From positions 1-49,884 of the forward strand of contig DXDZ01000010.1 in assembly GCA_019115185.1 (NCBI GenBank): a DNA stretch of 49,884 nt, written 5' to 3'. Within the stretch, counting starts at the first letter, position 1. Each line of letters begins with the position of its first letter. Below the pieces are notes generated by a model. The model did no database searches, was not told the DNA's origin, and saw only the letters and a program-made list of their open reading frames with translations. Positions 41,881 through 49,884 of this stretch are shown piece after piece. The translations under genes and the position numbers were made by a program. Source of the DNA: Candidatus Agathobaculum merdipullorum (GTDB lineage: Bacteria > Bacillota > Clostridia > Oscillospirales > Butyricicoccaceae).

Positions 41881-42852
41881 TTGAGAGAATATTATATCAC
41901 AAAAAACGACAGCGGGCAACGCCTGAACAAATTTCTTGAAAAAGCCGTGCCACTGCTGTCTGGCGGCATGATGCACAAATATCTGCGTCTCAAGCGCATC
42001 AAAGTCAACGGCAAACGCACGGAAGCTGCTTACCGCCTGTGCGAGGGCGATGCCGTGCAGCTTTACCTCAACGACAGCTATTTTGAAGCCCCCCGCGAGG
42101 AAGAAGCCTTCCGCCGCATCACCAAGCCGCAGATTCGTATTGTTTATGAAGATGAAAACATCCTGCTGGCGGACAAAGCGCCCGGCATGGTCGTTCATGC
42201 CGACGAACACGGCGACGCGAATACGCTGATCGCGCACATTCAGGCATATCTATACCAATCTGGCGCATGGAACCCAGAGGACGCGGCTTCGTTTGCACCC
42301 GCGCTGTGCAACCGCATCGACCGCAACACGGGCGGCATTGTCATCTGCGCGAAAACTGCCGAGGCGCTGCGCATCCTCAACGAACGCATCAAGGACCGCG
42401 AGCTGGAAAAGCGCTATCTGTGCGTGGTGCACGGCAAACCCGTACCGCCCGACGGCCTGATCGAAAACTATCTGCGGCGGGACGAAAAGCGCAAGCAGGT
42501 TACGCTGCACAAAACGCGCGTTCCCGGCGCAAAAACCGCTAAAACGCGCTATCGCACGCTTGCCAGCAATGGCAAACTGTCTCTGGTCGAATGCGAACTG
42601 CTGACCGGACGCACGCACCAGATCCGCGCACACATGGCGTCGATCGGCTGCCCGCTGCTCGGGGATGGCAAATACGGCACGAACGAATTAAACCGCCCTT
42701 ACCACGAAAACGGCCAACTTCTATATGCTTATTCGCTGACGTTCCGTTTTGAGGCGGACGCAGGTGCGCTTTCCTATCTGAACGGCCGCACCTTCTATGT
42801 GAAGCATATCCCCTTTGTCGAAAAGTATTTCCCCAACGCTCCAATTCGATAA
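41881..42852 (+). CDS. RluA-family RNA pseudouridine synthase
   Basis: This 323-residue protein has an N-terminal S4-like RNA-binding segment (GQRLNKFLEKAVPLLSGGMM, YLRLKRIKVNGKRTE) and the RluA catalytic core with HADEHG, the catalytic Asp motif CNRIDRNTGGIVICAKT, LTGRTHQIRAHMASIGCPLLGDGKYG. It converts specific uridines in rRNA or tRNA to pseudouridine; which ones cannot be read. I use TTG 41881, preceded by AGAAAAGG, because it gives MREYYITKNDSGQRL; the longer frame is not conserved-looking. Confidence 0.9.
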   Translation: MREYYITKNDSGQRLNKFLEKAVPLLSGGMMHKYLRLKRIKVNGKRTEAAYRLCEGDAVQLYLNDSYFEAPREEEAFRRITKPQIRIVYEDENILLADKAPGMVVHADEHGDANTLIAHIQAYLYQSGAWNPEDAASFAPALCNRIDRNTGGIVICAKTAEALRILNERIKDRELEKRYLCVVHGKPVPPDGLIENYLRRDEKRKQVTLHKTRVPGAKTAKTRYRTLASNGKLSLVECELLTGRTHQIRAHMASIGCPLLGDGKYGTNELNRPYHENGQLLYAYSLTFRFEADAGALSYLNGRTFYVKHIPFVEKYFPNAPIR

Positions 42853-42855
42853 AAC

Positions 42856-42890
42856 AAAAAGGTAGACACCCAGATGTGTCTACCTTTTTT
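42856..42890. terminator. Bidirectional terminator between the pseudouridine synthase and rodA
   Basis: AAAAAGGTAGACAC (42856-42869) and GTGTCTACCTTTTT (42876-42889) form a perfect stem with a 6-nt loop and T runs in both directions. Confidence 0.92.
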
Positions 42891-42891
42891 A

Positions 42892-44022
42892 TTATTGCAG
42901 CCAAGATGGCTTTTCACGCATTCGCACGCCCGCTGCAATACCAAGCGCGGCGTACATGGTCAACACTGAGGTGCCGCCATAGGAGAAGAACGGCAGCGTC
43001 AGGCCCATAACAGGCAGCAAACCGACATTCATAAAGATGTTCATAAAGGTCTGGAACAGGAACATACCGCCCACGCCTACCGCCAGCAGTGCGGAAAACG
43101 TAGTGGAAGCACGATAGGAAACATAGAACAACCGCAGAATCAGCAGTCCCAGCAGGCAGATAATCAGCATGCAGCCGATAAAGCCGAGTTCCTCGCCCGC
43201 GACCGAAAAAATGTAGTCGGTCTGGTTCTCCGACACCAACTGCATCTGCGTCATCGTGCCGTGCGTCAGTCCCTGACCGGAAAACTGTCCGGAACCAATG
43301 GCGATTTTGCCATAGGTAGACTGCATCGAAGCATCCGGATCAATGGATGGATCAAACAGTACCAAAATACGGGTTTTCTGATAATCCTTCAGGATAAAGT
43401 TCCACACGATCGGGATGCTGATGATGCCCAGTCCGAAGCCCGCGCCCAGCCATTTGAGCGAAAGCCCTGCGGCAAACAACATAATAAGCGCAATCATAAA
43501 ATACTGGATCGCCATACCGGTATCGCCCGAAGCAATGACAACTGCGCCCATCATAATCAGTGTGTGCAGACCAATCACGAACAGCCCGCGCCACTCGCTG
43601 ATGTGGTCTTTGATTTCCGAGATATGCGCGGCAAGCGTGAAAATAAAAATCAGCTTGCCCAGCTCGCCCGGCTGCAAGCTGGTCACGCCCAGATTGAGCC
43701 ATGCGCGCTGCCCGTTGACAGACATACCCAGCGGTGTGAAAAGCAGAAATTGCAGGCCGATATTCACCAGCACAAAAATCTTCCACCAGCCGCTCATGCC
43801 CTCCAGATCGATCAGGCTCATCACCACAAAGGCGCCCAGGCCCATGATGATCGCCGCCGCCTGCACAACCAGGTTGCGGGTACTGCCGTCGAGCGCTGTC
43901 GCCGGGTTGAGCGTTGCCGAATAGATGAGCACCATGCCGTAACTCGAACAGATCAGTGCCAATATTACCAGATACAGGTCGGTGTTCTTGATATAATGCG
44001 TGATCGTTTTAAAAACGTCCAT
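42892..44022 (-). CDS. rodA: RodA/FtsW-family peptidoglycan glycosyltransferase (RodA-like)
   Basis: This 376-residue polytopic membrane protein of the SEDS family polymerises lipid II. It has about ten hydrophobic helices and the family motifs NGQRAWLNLG, LQPGELGKLIFIF, SGDTGMAIQYF, SENQTDYIFSVAGEELGF (with the loop Asp/Glu region) and FMNIFMNVGLLPVMGLTLPFFSYGG read in pieces. The short N-terminus and motif context fit RodA (elongation) better than FtsW. Good AAAGGAGGG lies before ATG 44022. It is a single gene with its own promoter. Confidence 0.92.
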   Translation of the reverse strand: MDVFKTITHYIKNTDLYLVILALICSSYGMVLIYSATLNPATALDGSTRNLVVQAAAIIMGLGAFVVMSLIDLEGMSGWWKIFVLVNIGLQFLLFTPLGMSVNGQRAWLNLGVTSLQPGELGKLIFIFTLAAHISEIKDHISEWRGLFVIGLHTLIMMGAVVIASGDTGMAIQYFMIALIMLFAAGLSLKWLGAGFGLGIISIPIVWNFILKDYQKTRILVLFDPSIDPDASMQSTYGKIAIGSGQFSGQGLTHGTMTQMQLVSENQTDYIFSVAGEELGFIGCMLIICLLGLLILRLFYVSYRASTTFSALLAVGVGGMFLFQTFMNIFMNVGLLPVMGLTLPFFSYGGTSVLTMYAALGIAAGVRMREKPSWLQ

Positions 44023-44043
44023 GCCGACCCTCCTTTTGCCGAA

Positions 44044-44071
44044 ATTATATACGCTTTATATCATACCACAA
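44044..44071 (-). promoter_or_regulatory. Promoter for rodA
   Basis: On the minus strand TTGTGG (44071-44066) and TATAAT (44049-44044) are 16 bp apart, 21 bp before the ATG. Confidence 0.6.
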
Positions 44072-44122
44072 CGAAGGCGCTTTTTCGAGTCACAAATTCG
44101 GCAAATTTTTCGTTCTATCTGC

Positions 44123-44151
44123 TGGAAAACTGTGCAGAACATTGTTATAAT
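44123..44151 (+). promoter_or_regulatory. Promoter for fhs
   Basis: TGGAAA (44123-44128) and TATAAT (44146-44151) are 17 bp apart, 35 bp before ATG 44187. Confidence 0.6.
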
Positions 44152-44186
44152 AGTGTCACTGTGCAAAATTTACAGGAGGAACTGCT

Positions 44187-45857
44187 ATGCTATCCGATAT
44201 TGAAATCGCTCAGGGCTGCCAGATGCGCCCGATCACCGAAGTTGCTGCATCCGCCGGTCTGGATGCAGAAGATCTGGAGTTATACGGAAAATACAAAGCC
44301 AAGCTGTCTGCCGACGTATGGAAAAAGACGGCAGGCCAACCGGACGGTAAGCTGGTGCTGGTCACTGCCATCAACCCCACCCCGGCTGGTGAGGGCAAGA
44401 CCACCACAACCGTCGGCCTCGGTCAGGCGATGGCAAAGCTCGGCAAGAAAGCCATGATCGCCCTGCGCGAGCCGTCCCTCGGCCCGGTGTTCGGCATCAA
44501 GGGCGGCGCTGCCGGTGGCGGTTATGCACAGGTTGTGCCCATGGAGGACATCAACCTGCATTTCACCGGCGATATGCACGCCATCACAGCCGCCAACAAT
44601 CTGCTGTGCGCCATGCTGGACAACCACCTGCAACAGGGCAACGCGCTGGGCATCGACCCGCGCCGCATCATCTTCACCCGCGTCATGGATATGAACGACC
44701 GCGCTCTGCGCAACATCACCATCGGTCTGGGCGGCAAGGTCAACGGCGTGCCGCGCGAGGATCACTTCATGATTACGGTCGCGTCCGAGGTTATGGCGAT
44801 CCTGTGCCTCGCCTCCGATCTGGAAGACCTCAAAAAGCGTTTCGGCGATATTCTGGTCGCCTATTCTTATGAAGGCAAGCCGATTTACGCGCGCGACCTC
44901 AAGGCCGAAGGCGCGATGACCGCGCTGATGAAGGACGCCATCAAGCCCAATCTGGTGCAAACGCTCGAAGGTACGCCCGCGCTGATGCACGGCGGCCCGT
45001 TCGCCAATATCGCGCACGGCTGCAACAGCGTACAGGCCACCAAGCTCGCGCTGCGGCTCGCAGACATTGCCATCACAGAAGCTGGTTTCGGTGCAGACCT
45101 CGGCGCGGAAAAGTTTATGGATATCAAGTGCCGCAAGGCTGGTCTTGCGCCGGACTGCATTGTGATCGTTGCAACCGTGCGTGCCCTGAAATACAACGGC
45201 GGCGTGCCCAAGACCGAGCTGAACCAGCCCAATCTTGCCGCACTGGAGCACGGCATCTGCAATCTGGACGCGCATCTGGACAACATGAAAAAGTTCGGCG
45301 TGCCGACGGTCGTGGCCATCAATGCTTTCCCGACCGACACCGAGGAGGAAGTCGAATTCATCCGTCAGCACTGCGCCGCGCGCGGTGTGCGGGTCGCTCT
45401 GTCCGAGGTGTTCGCCAAGGGCGGCGAGGGCGGCAAGGCACTGGCCGAAGAGGTTCTCGCCGTGCTGGACGAAGGCAAGGCAGACTTCCATATGCTGTAT
45501 GAGGATGAGCTCCCGCTTGAGGACAAGATCCGCAAGATTGCCAAGGAGATTTACGGCGCGCTGGGTGTGACCATCGCCCCGGCTGCACATAAGGAACTGG
45601 CGAACATCACCGAAATGGGTTACGGCAATCTGCCCGTTTGCGTTGCCAAGACCCAGTATTCCCTGTCCGATGACCCGGCGCTGCTCGGCCGTCCGACCGA
45701 ATTTGTCGTCAATGTCCGCTCCGCGCGTCTGGCTGCGGGCGCAGGCTTTGTCGTGGTCGAGACCGGTGCGATTATGACCATGCCGGGCCTGCCCAAGGTA
45801 CCGGCCGCCGAGAAGATCGACGTAGATGCAGACGGCAAAATCACCGGCCTGTTCTAA
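44187..45857 (+). CDS. fhs: Formate-tetrahydrofolate ligase
   Basis: Fhs makes 10-formyl-tetrahydrofolate from formate, ATP and THF, feeding purines, formyl-Met and, in acetogens, the Wood-Ljungdahl methyl branch. The 556-residue protein has the ATP-binding [42 protein letters not shown] (read in pieces), [29 protein letters not shown] and the C-terminal [23 protein letters not shown] precedes ATG 44187. No other acetogenesis genes are in the window, so a general one-carbon role is the safe reading. Confidence 0.95.
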   Translation: MLSDIEIAQGCQMRPITEVAASAGLDAEDLELYGKYKAKLSADVWKKTAGQPDGKLVLVTAINPTPAGEGKTTTTVGLGQAMAKLGKKAMIALREPSLGPVFGIKGGAAGGGYAQVVPMEDINLHFTGDMHAITAANNLLCAMLDNHLQQGNALGIDPRRIIFTRVMDMNDRALRNITIGLGGKVNGVPREDHFMITVASEVMAILCLASDLEDLKKRFGDILVAYSYEGKPIYARDLKAEGAMTALMKDAIKPNLVQTLEGTPALMHGGPFANIAHGCNSVQATKLALRLADIAITEAGFGADLGAEKFMDIKCRKAGLAPDCIVIVATVRALKYNGGVPKTELNQPNLAALEHGICNLDAHLDNMKKFGVPTVVAINAFPTDTEEEVEFIRQHCAARGVRVALSEVFAKGGEGGKALAEEVLAVLDEGKADFHMLYEDELPLEDKIRKIAKEIYGALGVTIAPAAHKELANITEMGYGNLPVCVAKTQYSLSDDPALLGRPTEFVVNVRSARLAAGAGFVVVETGAIMTMPGLPKVPAAEKIDVDADGKITGLF

Positions 45858-45877
45858 TCCCAATTTCAAATCCATAA

Positions 45878-45905
45878 ACAGAAGCCGCCGACAGGCGGCT
45901 TCTGT
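45878..45905 (+). terminator. Hairpin after fhs
   Basis: ACAGAAGCCGCC (45878-45889) and GGCGGCTTCTGT (45894-45905) form a perfect 12-bp stem with a GACA loop. The tail (ATTGCGTG) is not T-rich, so termination may be inefficient. Confidence 0.6.
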
Positions 45906-45931
45906 ATTGCGTGAACAAAACAGCCCTACAG

Positions 45932-45961
45932 TGGACAACTTCGTCCGCTCTGGTGTATAAT
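45932..45961 (+). promoter_or_regulatory. Promoter for the Lrp-type regulator and aminotransferase
   Basis: TGGACA (45932-45937) and consensus TATAAT (45956-45961) are 18 bp apart. A small hairpin-like AGGAACC/GTTCCT (near 45973-45992) lies in the leader. Confidence 0.6.
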
Positions 45962-46027
45962 AAGCCATACGGCAGGAACCTCTACGTTCCTGTGACTGCA
46001 AACTGACTCAAACAGGAGGTTGTTATC

Positions 46028-46519
46028 ATGGAAAATCCTGAAAAGCTGCTGGATTTGCTCAGTCAGGACGCGCGCCTGACACCCGCCCAGCTTGCCGCCA
46101 TGACTGGCGCAAGCGAGGAAGAGGTCACCGAGGCCATCCGGACTTTTGAAAAAAATTCGACCATTCTGGGTTATAAAACCGTTATCGACTGGGACAAAAC
46201 CGCAAAGGAAAGCGTCACCGCACTGATCGAAGTCAAAATCACCCCGCAGAAGGGCATGGGCTTTGACGAGATCGCACGCCAGATCTACTCCCACCATCAG
46301 GTGGAAAGCGTTTATCTGATGAGCGGCGGCTTTGACCTGACCGTCATCATCAAGGACCGCTCCATGCGTGAGGTGGCGCGCTTTGTTTCCGAACAGCTCG
46401 CGCCGATGGAAAACGTCCTTTCGACCGGCACACATTTCATTTTGAAGAAGTATAAGGATTACGGCGTGGAATTTGACCCCTCAGATAATGACAAAAGAGA
46501 GGTCATGATAGCATGGTAG
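46028..46519 (+). CDS. Lrp/AsnC-family transcriptional regulator
   Basis: This 163-residue protein has an N-terminal winged helix (about 5-60; RLTPAQLAAMTGASEEEVTE, NSTILGYKTVIDW) and a C-terminal RAM ligand-binding domain (about 70-150; VTALIEVKITPQKGMGFDEI, VYLMSGGFDLTVII, VLSTGTHFILKKYKDYG). Such proteins sense amino acids. AGGAGG lies 7 nt before ATG 46028. Its gene overlaps the aminotransferase start by 7 bp, so it most likely controls that operon in response to an amino acid. Confidence 0.92.
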   Translation: MENPEKLLDLLSQDARLTPAQLAAMTGASEEEVTEAIRTFEKNSTILGYKTVIDWDKTAKESVTALIEVKITPQKGMGFDEIARQIYSHHQVESVYLMSGGFDLTVIIKDRSMREVARFVSEQLAPMENVLSTGTHFILKKYKDYGVEFDPSDNDKREVMIAW

Positions 46520-47685
46520 ATTACGAACAGCTGCTCTCCGACCGCGTCAAGGAGGTCAAACCCTCCGGCATCCGCAAGTTCTTCGATGTGGTTGCGACCA
46601 TGCCGGACGCAATCTCGCTCGGCGTAGGCGAGCCGGACTTTGAAACCCCATGGCAGATTCGCCGCGCGGGCATTCAGTCGCTGGAAAAAGGCCAGACCTT
46701 CTACACTTCCAACTGGGGTCTTGCCGAGCTGCGCCGCCAGATCGCGGCGTTGACACGGCGCAAATATCAGCTCTGCTATGATGCCGACAAGGAAATCCTG
46801 GTCACGGTCGGCGGCTCGGAAGCAATCGACAACGCCATCCGCGCGCTGGTCAATCCCGGCGAAGAAGTGCTCATCCCTGAACCGAGCTTTGTCTGCTATA
46901 CGCCGCTGACCCAGATGGCGGGCGGCGTGCCCGTTCCGCTGCCGACGCGCGTGGAAGATCAGTTCAAGCTGACCGCAGATGCGCTGCGCGCGGCCATCAC
47001 GCCGCGCACCAAGCTGCTCATTTTGCCCTACCCCAACAACCCGACCGGCGCGATCATGACGCGAGATGAACTGGAAGCAATCGCCGCAGTCCTGCGCGAC
47101 ACCAACATTGTGGTACTGTCGGACGAGATCTATTGCAGCCTGACCTACGGCAAGGACCCGCACGTTTGCTTTGCCGAGCTGCCCGGCATGCAGGAGCGCA
47201 CAATCGTCGTGGACGGTTTTTCCAAGTCCTACGCAATGACCGGCTGGCGTCTCGGCTGGGCGATGGGGCCGAAGGAACTGATGCGCCACATCTGCAAGGT
47301 GCACCAGTTCGGCATCATGTCCGCGCCAACGACCGCGCAGTTTGCGGGCATTGAAGCGATCCGCTCGGGCGAGGACGACATCGAACGGATGCGCAACCAG
47401 TATGACATTCGCCGCCGCTACCTGCTCGGCGAGCTGCGCTCGATGGGGCTGGAATGCTTTGAGCCACAGGGTGCGTTCTATATGTTCCCGTCCATCACCT
47501 CCACCGGACTGTCGTGCGAGGAATTCTGCGAACGACTGCTCCGGGAGCAAAAGGTCGCGGTGGTACCCGGCAACGCCTTTGGCGCGAGCGGCGAGGGACA
47601 TGTGCGCATTTCCTATTCGTATTCGATGAACCATCTGCGTGAAGCCTGCTTCCGCATCCGTAAATTCCTGCAATCCTTATCCTAA
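46513..47685 (+). CDS. Class I/II pyridoxal-phosphate aminotransferase
   Basis: This 390-residue enzyme has the fold-type I aminotransferase landmarks: SLGVGEPDFETPW, YTSNWGLAELR, VGGSEAIDNAIRALV, LPYPNNPTGAIM, LSDEIYCSLTYG and the PLP lysine K238 in VDGFSKSYAMTGWRLGW. It resembles the AspC/PatA group; the amino-group donor cannot be read. It overlaps the Lrp-type gene by 7 bp and ends at a strong terminator. Confidence 0.92.
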   Translation: MVDYEQLLSDRVKEVKPSGIRKFFDVVATMPDAISLGVGEPDFETPWQIRRAGIQSLEKGQTFYTSNWGLAELRRQIAALTRRKYQLCYDADKEILVTVGGSEAIDNAIRALVNPGEEVLIPEPSFVCYTPLTQMAGGVPVPLPTRVEDQFKLTADALRAAITPRTKLLILPYPNNPTGAIMTRDELEAIAAVLRDTNIVVLSDEIYCSLTYGKDPHVCFAELPGMQERTIVVDGFSKSYAMTGWRLGWAMGPKELMRHICKVHQFGIMSAPTTAQFAGIEAIRSGEDDIERMRNQYDIRRRYLLGELRSMGLECFEPQGAFYMFPSITSTGLSCEEFCERLLREQKVAVVPGNAFGASGEGHVRISYSYSMNHLREACFRIRKFLQSLS

Positions 47686-47689
47686 CGCA

Positions 47690-47724
47690 AAAAACGACCT
47701 GTTTCGACGAAACAGGTCGTTTTT
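47690..47724. terminator. Bidirectional terminator between the aminotransferase and pyrE
   Basis: AAAAACGACCTGTTTC (47690-47705) and GAAACAGGTCGTTTTT (47709-47724) are perfect complements with a 3-nt loop and T/A runs on both sides. Confidence 0.93.
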
Positions 47725-47740
47725 CTATGCAGATTTCGTT

Positions 47741-48403
47741 TTAGAACACGCAGTACTGCTTCATATAGGCATCCATCAACGGCAGCAGGTCGGCATATTC
47801 CGCCTTATCCGCCAGATACTCGCGGATATCCTGCACCGTGACGAGCGCATGCACCTGAATACCGAACTCCTCGCCGACTTCCATAACGGCAGTCTTGCCC
47901 GGGGTCGTGCCGACCTCACAGCGGTTGACCGAAATGAACATATCAGTCACCTTGACATCTGCGCAGCCCTTGAGCACCGGCATGGTCTCGCGGATGGCCG
48001 TGCCTGCAGTAATGACATCCTCAATGATGATAACGCGATCGCCGTCCTTGGGCTTGTAGCCAACGATATTGCCGCCCTCGCCGTGGTCCTTGGCCTCCTT
48101 GCGGTTGAAGAAGAAGGGCTTGTCGATGCCATAGTTGCGGGCCAGCGCACCGGAAACCGAAGTCGCCAGCGGAATGCCCTTATAAGCCGGGCCAAACATC
48201 GCGTCAAAGTTGTCGCCAATGGTCTCCTTGACCAGTGCCGCGTAAAACTCACCCAGACGGGAGTTCTGCAAACCGGTCTTATAGTTGCCGGTGTTGACAA
48301 AGTACGGCGTCTTGCGGCCGGACTTGGTCGTAAAGTCACCAAAGCGCAGCACGTCCGCACTCATCATAAACTCGATAAATTCCTTTTTCGCTGCTGTCAG
48401 CAT
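47741..48403 (-). CDS. pyrE: Orotate phosphoribosyltransferase
   Basis: PyrE joins orotate and PRPP to form OMP in pyrimidine synthesis. The 220-residue protein has the PRPP-binding signature RVIIIEDVITAGTAIRE, GPAYKGIPLATSV, and FFFNRKEAKDHGEGGNIVG. I use ATG 48403, with AAGGTGG 9 nt upstream; ATG 48427 has the ribosome site inside its own coding sequence. The gene stands apart from other pyr genes here. Confidence 0.93.
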   Translation of the reverse strand: MLTAAKKEFIEFMMSADVLRFGDFTTKSGRKTPYFVNTGNYKTGLQNSRLGEFYAALVKETIGDNFDAMFGPAYKGIPLATSVSGALARNYGIDKPFFFNRKEAKDHGEGGNIVGYKPKDGDRVIIIEDVITAGTAIRETMPVLKGCADVKVTDMFISVNRCEVGTTPGKTAVMEVGEEFGIQVHALVTVQDIREYLADKAEYADLLPLMDAYMKQYCVF

Positions 48404-48481
48404 AACTCGTTCCACCTTTATTTTCATTTGTCACCAGTATACCAGATTTAACCGGCAGAAACAAGCCGTCAACTGCATGTA

Positions 48482-48511
48482 AAAAGCCCGAAGCTGTCGC
48501 TTCGGGCTTTT
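48482..48511 (-). terminator. Terminator of ilvD
   Basis: AAAAGCCCGAAGC (48482-48494) and GCTTCGGGCTTTT (48499-48511) form a perfect 13-bp stem with a TGTC loop. T residues follow on both strands. Confidence 0.88.
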
Positions 48512-48519
48512 GGTTTGTC

Positions 48520-49884
48520 TTATCGGAGCACCGCGCCCTGATCGGCCGAGGTGACCAGACGCGAATAGCGGTACAGCCAGCCAGACTTGATGTTCGGCTC
48601 GCGCGGCACAAACTTTGCGCGGCGCGCTTCCATCTCCTCGTCGGAAATCTGGACATTGACCTTGCTGTTCGGGATGTCGATCGAGATCATGTCGCCCTCT
48701 TCGATCAGCGCGATCTCGCCGCCCGCCGCGGCTTCCGGCGATACGTGACCGATCGACGCGCCGCGGGACGCGCCGGAGAAACGGCCGTCCGTAATCAGCG
48801 CGCAGTCCTTATCGAGCTGCATACCGGCCAGCGCAGAGGTCGGATTGAGCATCTCGCGCATACCGGGGCCGCCCTTCGGGCCTTCGTAGCGGATGATCAC
48901 TACATCGCCCTTGTGGATCTCACCAGCGTAAATCGCCTTGATCGCGTCGTCCTCGGAATCGAACACACGCGCCGGACCTTCGTGCACCATCATTTCGGGT
49001 GCAACCGCCGAACGCTTGACAACGCAGCCATTCTTGGCGATATTGCCCCACAGCACGGCGATACCGCCGGTCTCGGAATACGGATTCTCAAGCGGACGAA
49101 CGACCTCAGGATTCTTGTTGACGACACCCTCCAGGTTTTCGCCAACTGTCTTGCCAGTCGCGGTAATGAGTGACAAGTCGAGCAGGTCGCGCTTGGTGAG
49201 TTCCTTCATGATGGCCGGCACGCCGCCCGCCATGTACAGTTCTTCGATGTGATGCGGGCCTGCCGGCGCGAGGTGGCAGATATTCGGCACCTTGGCGGAC
49301 AGCTCGTTGAGCATATTCAGGTCGAGCGGCACGCCCGCCTCGTTTGCCAGCGCCAGCAGGTGCAGCACCGAGTTGGTCGAGCAGCCAATCGCCATTTCAC
49401 AGGTCAGTGCGTTGCGGAACGCCGCAGGCGTCAGGATGTCGCGCGGCTTGATGTCGCGGCGCAGCAGCTCCATGATCTGCATACCGGCGTGCTTTGCCAG
49501 ATGGATACGCGCCGCGTGAACAGCCGGGATCGTGCCGTTGCCGGGCAGTGCCATACCGATCGCTTCGGACAGGCAGTTCATCGAGTTTGCCGTGTACATA
49601 CCCGAGCACGAGCCGCAGCCCGGGCACGAGCCGCACTCGCACTCCTCGAGCTTGGCATCATCGATCAGACCGGCCTTGTATGCGCCGACCGTCTCAAACG
49701 TCTTGGAAAGCGAGATCTCCTCGCCGTCGTAGTGGCCCGCGAGCATCGGGCCGCCCGAGATGATGATGGACGGGATGTTGAGGCGCGCCGCGGCCATCAG
49801 CATGCCGGGCACGATCTTGTCGCAGTTCGGGATGAGCACGAGGCCGTCGAACTGGTGCGCCTGCGCCAGCGTCTCAACGCTGTC
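48520..49884 (-). CDS. ilvD: Dihydroxy-acid dehydratase, 5' end beyond the window
   Basis: IlvD makes the 2-keto acids that lead to valine, leucine and isoleucine, using an Fe-S cluster. 454 residues are visible; the frame is open to the window edge ([20 protein letters not shown]) and about 100 N-terminal residues are missing. Landmarks are [11 protein letters not shown] with a cluster cysteine, [17 protein letters not shown], the [10 protein letters not shown] region, [20 protein letters not shown] and [19 protein letters not shown] near the C-terminus. The apparent start at 49839 is internal. Confidence 0.95.
   Translation of the reverse strand, partial: DSVETLAQAHQFDGLVLIPNCDKIVPGMLMAAARLNIPSIIISGGPMLAGHYDGEEISLSKTFETVGAYKAGLIDDAKLEECECGSCPGCGSCSGMYTANSMNCLSEAIGMALPGNGTIPAVHAARIHLAKHAGMQIMELLRRDIKPRDILTPAAFRNALTCEMAIGCSTNSVLHLLALANEAGVPLDLNMLNELSAKVPNICHLAPAGPHHIEELYMAGGVPAIMKELTKRDLLDLSLITATGKTVGENLEGVVNKNPEVVRPLENPYSETGGIAVLWGNIAKNGCVVKRSAVAPEMMVHEGPARVFDSEDDAIKAIYAGEIHKGDVVIIRYEGPKGGPGMREMLNPTSALAGMQLDKDCALITDGRFSGASRGASIGHVSPEAAAGGEIALIEEGDMISIDIPNSKVNVQISDEEMEARRAKFVPREPNIKSGWLYRYSRLVTSADQGAVLR

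Noticed and set aside
44280-46001. 573-codon minus-strand frame opposite fhs
   Set aside because: Shadow of fhs. No ribosome-binding site or recognisable domain.
1-49884. CRISPR arrays, tRNA or rRNA genes
   Set aside because: No regularly spaced direct repeats and no cloverleaf or rRNA-like stretch were noticed in a reading of both strands.

Overview
The window looks like a chromosome segment of a spore-forming, GC-moderate Clostridia member. Oscillospirales / Butyricicoccaceae-like is my guess from gene content and synteny, not a proven assignment. Evidence for a spore-former is an alpha/beta-type small acid-soluble spore protein (SASP) gene and a YdcC-like lipoprotein beside alr. Evidence for a low-GC-Firmicute type gene order is murB-rapZ-whiA, gpsA-plsY-der-DUF512, DUF177-rpmF and alr-mazF.

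Layout. 1-3223: a minus-strand pair encoding a TetM/EF-G-like GTPase fused to a Rae1/YacP-type NYN nuclease domain, followed by an Rrf2/IscR-like regulator. 3471-19797: one SASP gene cut in two. Its first 31 codons lie at 3471-3563 and its last 40 codons plus stop at 19675-19797. Between them sits a 16.1-kb element, all genes on the plus strand. It carries a YesN/YesM-type two-component system with a lipoprotein sugar-binding sensor, a galactose/methyl-galactoside ABC transporter (mglB, mglA, mglC), the Leloir genes galK-galE-galT-galM, a 66-codon ORF, and a large serine recombinase directly beside the right junction. Joining the halves at the shared TTG restores a continuous 71-residue SASP, so both boundaries can be read to the base.

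19883-29352: host genes ptsI, a DUF1015 gene, a 197-aa unknown, mazF, alr, a YdcC-like lipoprotein, nnrD, a small amidase, an SDR reductase and pfkA. 29404-35641: dnaE, whiA, rapZ, murB. 35827-44022: a lipoprotein, gpsA, plsY, der, a DUF512 radical-SAM-like protein, rpmF, DUF177, an RluA-family pseudouridine synthase and rodA. 44187-49884: fhs, an Lrp/AsnC regulator with an aminotransferase, pyrE and the 3' part of ilvD.

How it works together. The island is a self-contained galactose module: sensing (lipoprotein, kinase, regulator), uptake (MglBAC), and conversion to UDP-glucose/glucose-1-phosphate (GalM, GalK, GalT, GalE). It has no beta-galactosidase and no recognisable conjugation genes. 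galE has a one-base deletion just after its start codon in this sequence. The rest is mostly core metabolism, cell-wall synthesis, replication and translation. The points most worth a second look are the SASP-disrupting galactose island with precise att sites, possible sporulation-linked excision, the GTPase-NYN fusion, the galE frameshift and the long coiled-coil extension on MglC.
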